Assembly (NCBI RefSeq): GCF_007559435.1
Contig: NZ_VMBP01000006.1
Coordinates: 1-64,000 of the forward strand
DNA length: 64,000 nucleotides
Direction: 5' to 3'
From: Ancylobacter moscoviensis
GTDB taxonomy: Bacteria > Pseudomonadota > Alphaproteobacteria > Rhizobiales > Xanthobacteraceae
Made by a program: the position numbers and the translations under genes. Under the pieces are notes generated by a model. That model had not been told where the DNA came from, did no database searches, and saw only the letters and a program-made list of their open reading frames with translations. This document shows positions 59,045 through 64,000 of this stretch, piece by piece. Each line of letters opens with the position of its first letter. Positions within the stretch are counted from its first letter, which is position 1.

Positions 59045-60574
59045 TCACTCGATCGGCAGGGCGGTGAAGCGGACCTGGCCTTCGGCGTCGGACAGCATGA
59101 GCAGGGCGGAGCGCCGGCCCTCCTTCTTGAGCGCCGCCACGCGGTCCTGCACTTCCTTCGGCGTCACCGTCGCTTCCTGATTGACCTCGACGATGAGGTT
59201 GCCCGGCGCGATGCCGCGCTCGGCGGCGACCGAGCCCGGCTCGACCGTCACCACCACGACGCCCTTGAGCTCGTCCTTGATCTTGAAGCGGGTGCGCAGC
59301 TCCGGCGTCAGCTCGGCCATCTCGACGCCGAGCGCCTTGGTCGTGGCGACCGGGGGCTGCGCGTCCGGCTTCTGCTCGGGCGTCTCGGCCGCGCTGTCCT
59401 TGGTTTCTTCCTCGTCGAGGCGACCGACGACGAGCTTGAGCTTGTGCTCCTCGCCCTTGCGGATCACCACGACCTCGACCTGCTTGTCGACCGGCGTGTC
59501 GGCCACGATGATCGGCAGGCCGCGCATGTCCTTCACTTCCTTGCCGTCGAAGGTGACGACGACGTCGCCGGCCTTGAGGCCACCCTTGGCGGCGGGGCCT
59601 TCCTCGGTGACGCTGCCGACCAGCGCGCCGCGCGGCTTGCCGAGCGACAGGCTCTCGGCGATCTCCGGCGTCACCTGCTGGATGCGCACGCCGATCCAGC
59701 CGCGCCGCGTCTCGCCGAACTCCTTGAGCTGGGCGATGATCGGCACGGCGGTGTTCGACGGCACGGCGAAGCCGATGCCGATGGAGCCGCCCGACGGCGA
59801 GATGATGGCGGTGTTGATGCCGATCACGTCGCCGTCCATGTTGAACAGCGGGCCGCCGGAATTGCCGCGGTTGATGGCCGCGTCGGTCTGCAGGAAGTTG
59901 TCGTAGGGCCCGGAGTTGATGTCGCGGTTGCGGGCCGAGATCACGCCCACGGTGAGCGTGCCGCCGAGGCCGAACGGGTTGCCGATGGCCATCACCCAGT
60001 CGCCGACGCGCAGAATGTCGGAATTGCCGAACTTCACCGCCTTGAGCGGCTTGTCCTTCTCGGGCGTCACCTTGAGCAGGGCGAGGTCGATCTTGGTGTC
60101 GCGGCCGACCACCTCGGCCTTCAGCTTGGTGCCGTCGGAGAAGTTGGCGAAGATCTCGTCGGCGTCGGCGATGACGTGGTTGTTGGTGACGATGTAGCCG
60201 GTCGCGTCGATGACGAAGCCCGAGCCGAGCGAGGAGACGCGGCGCGGGGCGTTGTCCTCGCCCTGCTGCTGGCGGCGCTTGAAGAATTCCTCGAAGAACT
60301 CCTCGAAGGGCGAGCCGGGCGGCAGCTCCGGCGTCGGCACGCCGCGCGAGGGGGCGACGGTCTGCGAGGTGGAGATGTTCACCACCGCGTCCATCACCTG
60401 GGCGGCGGTGTCGGCGACCGTGTCCGGTCCCTTGGTGGCGGCGGCGAGCGTGGCAGTCGGTGCGGCGAAGGCGGATGCGACCATCAGGCCGGCGGCAGCA
60501 AGGCCGCGCATCAGGCGGCGGCCGCGGGGCGGCGCGGGACGGTTGCGAACGATACGCTCAACACGCTGAAACAT
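59045..60574 (-). CDS. Do-family periplasmic serine protease (DegP/HtrA-like)
   Basis: This 509-aa periplasmic protease and chaperone removes misfolded envelope proteins. The signal peptide ends near residue 45. The trypsin-like domain has the triad H133 (TNNHVIADADE), D163 (KIDLALLKV) and S239 (RGNSGGPLF). Two PDZ domains follow (RGWIGVRIQQVTPEIAESL and the region from ALGVEMAELTPELRTRF). An AGGAGG ribosome-binding site lies just before ATG 60574. The leader holds an 8-bp hairpin (GTGCCGCC/GGCGGCAC, 60609-60634) that could affect expression. Together with DUF2065 and hflKC it forms an envelope proteolysis block. Confidence 0.95.
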   Translation of the reverse strand: MFQRVERIVRNRPAPPRGRRLMRGLAAAGLMVASAFAAPTATLAAATKGPDTVADTAAQVMDAVVNISTSQTVAPSRGVPTPELPPGSPFEEFFEEFFKRRQQQGEDNAPRRVSSLGSGFVIDATGYIVTNNHVIADADEIFANFSDGTKLKAEVVGRDTKIDLALLKVTPEKDKPLKAVKFGNSDILRVGDWVMAIGNPFGLGGTLTVGVISARNRDINSGPYDNFLQTDAAINRGNSGGPLFNMDGDVIGINTAIISPSGGSIGIGFAVPSNTAVPIIAQLKEFGETRRGWIGVRIQQVTPEIAESLSLGKPRGALVGSVTEEGPAAKGGLKAGDVVVTFDGKEVKDMRGLPIIVADTPVDKQVEVVVIRKGEEHKLKLVVGRLDEEETKDSAAETPEQKPDAQPPVATTKALGVEMAELTPELRTRFKIKDELKGVVVVTVEPGSVAAERGIAPGNLIVEVNQEATVTPKEVQDRVAALKKEGRRSALLMLSDAEGQVRFTALPIE

Positions 60575-60739
60575 AAGGCCTCCTAGGTGCCGCTGCGCCG
60601 CAGGGGCGGTGCCGCCACGCCGAATGGGCGGCACGGTTGCGCGCCGTGCGCCGCGATCCGACCGACGCTAACCCGCGCCGGGCGTGATGCAAGCCAAAAG
60701 CGCGCGAGGCGGGAGGCGTGCGGCTGACCCGGAGACGGA

Positions 60740-60925
60740 TCAGCCGCGGATCAGCCACACGATGAGGACGCCGAGAATGGCACCGCCGATGCCGGCGATG
60801 CGCAGGGGCATGTCGGGCACCTGTCCGATCGCCTCCGCGGCGTGGCGAACCGCGCCGGGGATGGCGGCCAGCATCAGTCCCTCGATCACCAGGACGAGGC
60901 CGAGGGCGACGACGAGATCGGACAT
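60740..60925 (-). CDS. DUF2065 small membrane protein
   Basis: This 61-aa protein has two hydrophobic segments (LVVALGLVLVIEGLMLAAIP and IAGIGGAILGVLIVWLIRG) joined by a short polar turn, RHAAEAIGQVPDMPLR. This is the DUF2065 pattern, typically encoded right after hflC in proteobacteria, as here (11 nt downstream). Function is unknown; a link with FtsH/HflKC is implied by gene order only. Confidence 0.9.
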   Translation of the reverse strand: MSDLVVALGLVLVIEGLMLAAIPGAVRHAAEAIGQVPDMPLRIAGIGGAILGVLIVWLIRG

Positions 60926-60936
60926 TGCCCGCCGCG

Positions 60937-61854
60937 TCAGTTGGCGGGCGCGGCCGGGGCGGCGCCGGCGGAAGCCGGAGCCGGAGCGGTCGGCGCGGGA
61001 TTGTTGAAGAACCGGAAGAACTCCGAATCCGGCGTCAGCAGCATCCGCGTATCCCCGCTCTTCATCGAGGCCTCGTAGGCCTGCATGGATCGATAGAAGT
61101 CGAAGAATTGCTTATCGCGTCCATAGGCCTGCGCGAAGATCTCGTTGCGCTGGGCCTCGCCCTCGCCGCGCAGCTTGTCGCCGGTGGCGTTCGCCTCGGC
61201 GACGATGATCGTCGAATCGCGATCGGCGCGCGAGCGGATGGTCTGCGCCGCCTCGCCGCCCTGAGCGCGGATTTCGGACGCCTCGCGCTGGCGCTCGGTC
61301 TGCATGCGCTGGAACACCGCCTGGCTGTTGGCTTCCGGCAGGTCGGCGCGGCGGATGCGCACGTCGATCACGCTGATGCCGAAGCCGGCGGCCTCGCGGT
61401 TCACCTGATCGCGGATACGGGCCATCAGGTTCTCGCGTTGGTCGCGGACCACCTCGGTGAAGGTGGATTCGCCGAGCACCCGGCGCAGCGACGAGTTGAG
61501 GATGGTGGCGAGACGCGAATTGGCGCCCTCGATCGACCCGACCGACTGGTAGAAGCGCAGCGGGTTGACGATGCGGTAGCGCGCGAAGGCGTCCACCACG
61601 AGGCGCTTCTGGTCGGCGGCGATCACTTCCTGCGAGGGGTTCTCGAGGTCGAGGATGCGCTTGTCGACGAAGATCACGCTGTCCACCAGCGGGATCTTCA
61701 CGTTGAGGCCGGGCTGCTCGATCACGCGCACGGGCTCGCCGAAGCGCAGCACCAGCGCCTGCTGGGTCTGGTAGACCGAGAACAGCGCGGAATAGAGGAC
61801 GATCAGGATCGCGGCGGCGACGACCGCGAGGATCAGGCCGAGGCTGTTCTTCAT
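60937..61854 (-). CDS. hflC: Protease modulator HflC
   Basis: This 305-aa inner-membrane SPFH-family protein forms a large cage with HflK around the FtsH protease. One N-terminal membrane segment (about 5-25) is followed by the band-7 domain (QQALVLRFGEPVRVIEQPGL, NVKIPLVDSVIFVDKRILDL) and a helical region rich in Ala/Arg/Glu (FQRMQTERQREASEIRAQGG). The C-terminus is Ala/Pro-rich. The start overlaps the hflK stop by ATGA. Confidence 0.97.
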   Translation of the reverse strand: MKNSLGLILAVVAAAILIVLYSALFSVYQTQQALVLRFGEPVRVIEQPGLNVKIPLVDSVIFVDKRILDLENPSQEVIAADQKRLVVDAFARYRIVNPLRFYQSVGSIEGANSRLATILNSSLRRVLGESTFTEVVRDQRENLMARIRDQVNREAAGFGISVIDVRIRRADLPEANSQAVFQRMQTERQREASEIRAQGGEAAQTIRSRADRDSTIIVAEANATGDKLRGEGEAQRNEIFAQAYGRDKQFFDFYRSMQAYEASMKSGDTRMLLTPDSEFFRFFNNPAPTAPAPASAGAAPAAPAN

Positions 61855-63008
61855 TTCGCAGCTCCCTGGCCGGCCGCCGGGGCGGCGCCGCGACCACTGA
61901 GCGGGGCGAGCGGCAGATAGGGGACGACACCGGAAGTTCCGCTCGCCGCCTGATCGATGATGACCTTGTCCATGCCGCCGAACACGCGCTCCATGGTTTC
62001 GAGATAGAGACGCTGGCGCGTCACGTCCGGCGCTTTCTGGTACTCGGTCAGCACGCTGAGGAAGCGCGAGGCCTGACCGCGCGCCTCGATGATCGCGCGC
62101 TCCTTGTAGCCCTCGGCGCCCTGGGTGATGCGGGCGGCCTCGCCGCGCGCTTCCGGCACCACGCGGTTGGCGTAGGCCTGCGCCTCGTTCTGCAGGCGCT
62201 CGGCGTCGGCGCGTGCGGCCTGCACGTCGCGGAAGGCGTCGATCACCTGCGAGGGCGGATCTACCTTCTGCAGCTGGACCTGGGTGACGAGGATGCCGGA
62301 CTTGTAGCTGTCGAGCGTGCGCTGCATCAGCTCCTGCACCGCCGTCTCGATGTTCTGGCGGGCGCCGGTGAGGATCGGCTGGATGTTGGTACGGCCGACC
62401 ACCTCGCGCATGGCGCTTTCGGCCACGGCCTTGATGGTGCCTTCCGGGTTCTGGACGTTGAACAGGAAGTTGGCGGCGCCGATGTCCTCGGCCGAGCCGG
62501 GGGCGGCGGGCTTCACCATCCAGAACACGGCGAAGTCGACATCGACGATGTTCTCGTCGCCGGTGAGCATCAGGCTCTCTTCGGAGACGTCGCGCATGGC
62601 GGCGCCGCGGCGCGGATCGTCGCCGGTGCGGATGCCGATGTCGATGCGGTTGACGCGCGTGACCTGGGGGGTGAGCACGGTCTCGATCGGGTAGGGGAGG
62701 TGGTAGTTCAGGCCGGGATTGGAGGTGGCGACGAACTTGCCGAAGCGCAGCACCACGCCCTGCTCGTCGGGCTCGACGCGGTAGAAGCCGGAGAGCAGCC
62801 AGGCCACGATGGCGAGGACCACCACCACGACGATGCCCTTGCCGCTGCCGAAGCCGCCGGGCACGGCGGTGCGCAACCTTTCCTGGCCCCGGCGGATGAG
62901 TTCTTCGAGATCGGGAGAATTATTCGGTCCCGACGATTGCGGACCAGTGCCCCAGGGGCCGCGCGGACCACCACCCCATGGCCCACCGCTCTGGTTCTTC
63001 CACGACAT
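61851..63008 (-). CDS. hflK: Protease modulator HflK
   Basis: This 385-aa SPFH protein is the partner of HflC. A Gly/Pro-rich cytoplasmic N-terminus (MSWKNQSGGPWGGG and similar) is followed by one membrane segment (about 58-76), the band-7 domain (VLRFGKFVATSNPGLNYHLP) and long helices (QAYANRVVPEARGEAARITQ). The DLEELIRRGQERL stretch just before the membrane segment is typical of HflK. It is first in the hflK-hflC-DUF2065 operon, with a good promoter about 110 nt upstream. Confidence 0.97.
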   Translation of the reverse strand: MSWKNQSGGPWGGGPRGPWGTGPQSSGPNNSPDLEELIRRGQERLRTAVPGGFGSGKGIVVVVVLAIVAWLLSGFYRVEPDEQGVVLRFGKFVATSNPGLNYHLPYPIETVLTPQVTRVNRIDIGIRTGDDPRRGAAMRDVSEESLMLTGDENIVDVDFAVFWMVKPAAPGSAEDIGAANFLFNVQNPEGTIKAVAESAMREVVGRTNIQPILTGARQNIETAVQELMQRTLDSYKSGILVTQVQLQKVDPPSQVIDAFRDVQAARADAERLQNEAQAYANRVVPEARGEAARITQGAEGYKERAIIEARGQASRFLSVLTEYQKAPDVTRQRLYLETMERVFGGMDKVIIDQAASGTSGVVPYLPLAPLSGRGAAPAAGQGAAK

Positions 63009-63123
63009 TCCGCGCCCACTCCGTTTGCGCGCCCGGCAGTGTCAGGGCTCGCATGCGCAGAACCGCCAGACGCCACCGTGCAGGAAAGACCGCGCCCCTC
63101 CATGCGAAAAGCGCGGAGAGGCG

Positions 63124-63152
63124 GTTATAGGTGACGAGGCATTCGGTTACAA
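63124..63152 (-). promoter_or_regulatory. Predicted sigma70-type promoter of hflKC
   Basis: On the minus strand, TTGTAA (63152-63147), a spacer of exactly 17 nt, then TATAAC (63129-63124). Confidence 0.65.
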
Positions 63153-63188
63153 CGCACCGCCAGTGCCGATATGGTGTACGGCGCGGTC

Positions 63189-63464
63189 TTACGCAACGGT
63201 AGGGCGCGCGGCCGCGTTCCGTTCGGGGGCGTCGATCGTGTCGCGGGTCGGCGGATTGCGGTAATGGGCCAGCACGTAGAGACGGATCGCTGAGGACAAG
63301 TTGCCCTGATTGCGCCCCGAATCAATGGAAGCCACAATCTCCGAAAGTGTACTGCGGCGATTTGCGGCGATTTCCTTGAGGGCATCCCAGAACTGATCTT
63401 CCAGGCTGACGCTCGTCTTGTGCCCGGCAATCACGATGGACCGCTTAACAACGGGGCTCTTCAT
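63189..63464 (-). CDS. Ribbon-helix-helix domain protein
   Basis: This 91-aa protein has a ribbon-helix-helix pattern of the RHH_4 type (PF13467): VVKRSIVIAGHKTSVSLEDQ (strand), FWDALKEIAANRRSTLSEIV (helix A), then NLSSAIRLYVLAHYR (helix B). Such proteins are usually small DNA-binding regulators, but many Rhizobiales members have no known target. It overlaps the DUF4169 gene upstream by 4 nt, so the two are coupled. No toxin-like partner is seen. Confidence 0.88.
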   Translation of the reverse strand: MKSPVVKRSIVIAGHKTSVSLEDQFWDALKEIAANRRSTLSEIVASIDSGRNQGNLSSAIRLYVLAHYRNPPTRDTIDAPERNAAARPTVA

Positions 63465-63658
63465 GTGTCGTCCTCTCGTATGCGTCTGTGCCCGTCGAGC
63501 GACTTTTCATCTTGCCGCTCCTGTGCGGCCTCCAGCTCCCGCTGAGCCTTTGACCGGCCAAACTCCAAACGCCGCGCCGCGGCGTTTTGTTCCGCGTGCG
63601 CCCGCGCGATGCGCTTGCGATACCGATTGAGATTTACAATGTCGGCCACGAGCGCCAT
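63461..63658 (-). CDS. DUF4169 small protein
   Basis: This 65-aa, highly charged helical protein matches DUF4169: ADIVNLNRYRKRIARAHAEQ, NAAARRLEFGRSKAQRELEA and the conserved ending SLDGHRR. Function is unknown. The ATG at 63658 gives MALVADIVNL; an in-frame GTG at 63649 gives MADIVNL, the usual family N-terminus, and may be the true start. It is consistently paired with an RHH-domain gene in related genomes as far as I recall, and here their ends overlap (ATGA). Confidence 0.85.
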   Translation of the reverse strand: MALVADIVNLNRYRKRIARAHAEQNAAARRLEFGRSKAQRELEAAQERQDEKSLDGHRRIREDDT

Positions 63659-63739
63659 TTCCAGAACAAAGAGAGAAGAAACGCGGCCAGAAGTTGTTCG
63701 CGTCGCTCACTCTTCTTAGTTGATTCGATAATGTCGGCG

Positions 63740-63880
63740 AAAGTTTGATACTGCCAGATACCGCATTGCGAAAGAGAGTCTAGCTTCATTATTCGTTAAA
63801 GTACAAATTTGTCGGGTGTTATATAATTAATTTTGGTCGTTATTTATAAGTATAGAAATACCGCCCCCTTTGTTCGCGCG
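63740..63880. other. AT-rich intergenic stretch
   Basis: This stretch is far more AT-rich than the rest of the window. It contains the palindrome ACAAATTTGT (63803-63812), a perfect TATAAT hexamer (63822-63827, plus strand) and several TTAA sites. It lies upstream of the DUF4169/RHH pair on the minus strand and could hold promoters for both directions. The remaining 342-nt gap to the window end has no clear gene. Confidence 0.6.
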
Positions 63881-63928
63881 GTACTTGGTTGCTCTTCGGC
63901 TCGCGCCTTCGTGATTCCGAAAGGGGGA

Positions 63929-64000
63929 ATGCGTCAAGCGGGCGTCCCGTCCGAGGTCGCATTTTCCCACATCCTTCCGCATGCTAAACGGACGGCGCAC
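63929..64000 (+). CDS. Possible start of a gene running off the right edge
   Basis: ATG at 63929 follows AAAGGGGG at good spacing and opens 24 codons (MRQAGVPSEVAFSHILPHAK and on) without a stop to the window end. I recognise no family, and such a short open stretch can occur by chance. Confidence 0.2.
   Translation, partial: MRQAGVPSEVAFSHILPHAKRTAH

Noticed and set aside
63189-63658. Toxin-antitoxin pair
   Set aside because: The RHH protein could be an antitoxin, but DUF4169 is not a known toxin fold and no nuclease-like motif is visible.

Overview
The window is a strongly GC-rich alphaproteobacterial chromosome segment. Several things point to the order Hyphomicrobiales (Rhizobiales): the gene content, the long FtsZ with an extended linker, GapR, extensin-like and DUF882 wall proteins, DUF1036, DUF1244, DUF3309 and DUF4169 proteins, and an EcfG-type promoter. 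The family may be Xanthobacteraceae-like, but the species cannot be fixed from sequence reading alone. I saw no rRNA, tRNA, CRISPR array, insertion sequence or prophage gene. This is core chromosome, not an island.

Layout. 1-4500: the 3' end of pntB with a terminator, an extensin-like lipoprotein, a DapB-like reductase that lacks the catalytic histidines, the RNase P RNA gene, a small lytic transglycosylase and an AmiD-like amidase. 4640-25275: the dcw division and cell-wall cluster, mraZ-rsmH-ftsL-ftsI-murE-murF-mraY-murD-ftsW-murG-murC-murB-ddl-ftsQ-ftsA-ftsZ. One metallo-beta-lactamase-fold gene sits on the opposite strand between mraY and murD. 25597-31651: lpxC, bamD, recN, ligA. 31700-41775: housekeeping and accessory genes (isochorismatase-like, DUF3309, pepP, LysE exporter, amino-acid binding protein, uvrD, prmA, thioesterase, FAD-linked dehydrogenase). 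41942-50708: AsmA-like protein, serB, miaA, DUF1348, msrQ, purK, purE. 51001-58805: L,D-transpeptidase, DUF882 peptidase-like protein, gapR, DUF1244, N-formylglutamate amidohydrolase, glycerate kinase, DUF1036. 59045-63658: degP-like protease, DUF2065, hflC, hflK, and a ribbon-helix-helix/DUF4169 pair. The right edge is a conspicuously AT-rich stretch.

How it works together. The window is dominated by envelope construction: peptidoglycan precursor synthesis (murB-G, mraY, ddl), septal synthesis and division (ftsI, ftsW, ftsL, ftsQ, ftsA, ftsZ), wall remodelling (lytic transglycosylase, amidase, L,D-transpeptidase, DUF882 and extensin-like proteins), lipid A synthesis (lpxC), outer-membrane assembly (bamD) and envelope proteolysis (degP, hflKC). 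Regulatory signals visible by eye include four MraZ boxes at exact 10-bp spacing lying on the mraZ promoter, several TTAA-N7-TTAA-like (CtrA-type) sites in front of wall genes, an AT-rich patch with two TTA codons inside ddl that may be the ftsQAZ promoter region, an EcfG-type promoter before the DUF3309 gene, and a perfect 19-bp two-way terminator. I did not find a clearly novel multi-gene system. The oddest items are the reversed metallohydrolase gene in the dcw cluster, the DapB paralogue without its catalytic histidines, and the glycine-rich insertion in MsrQ.
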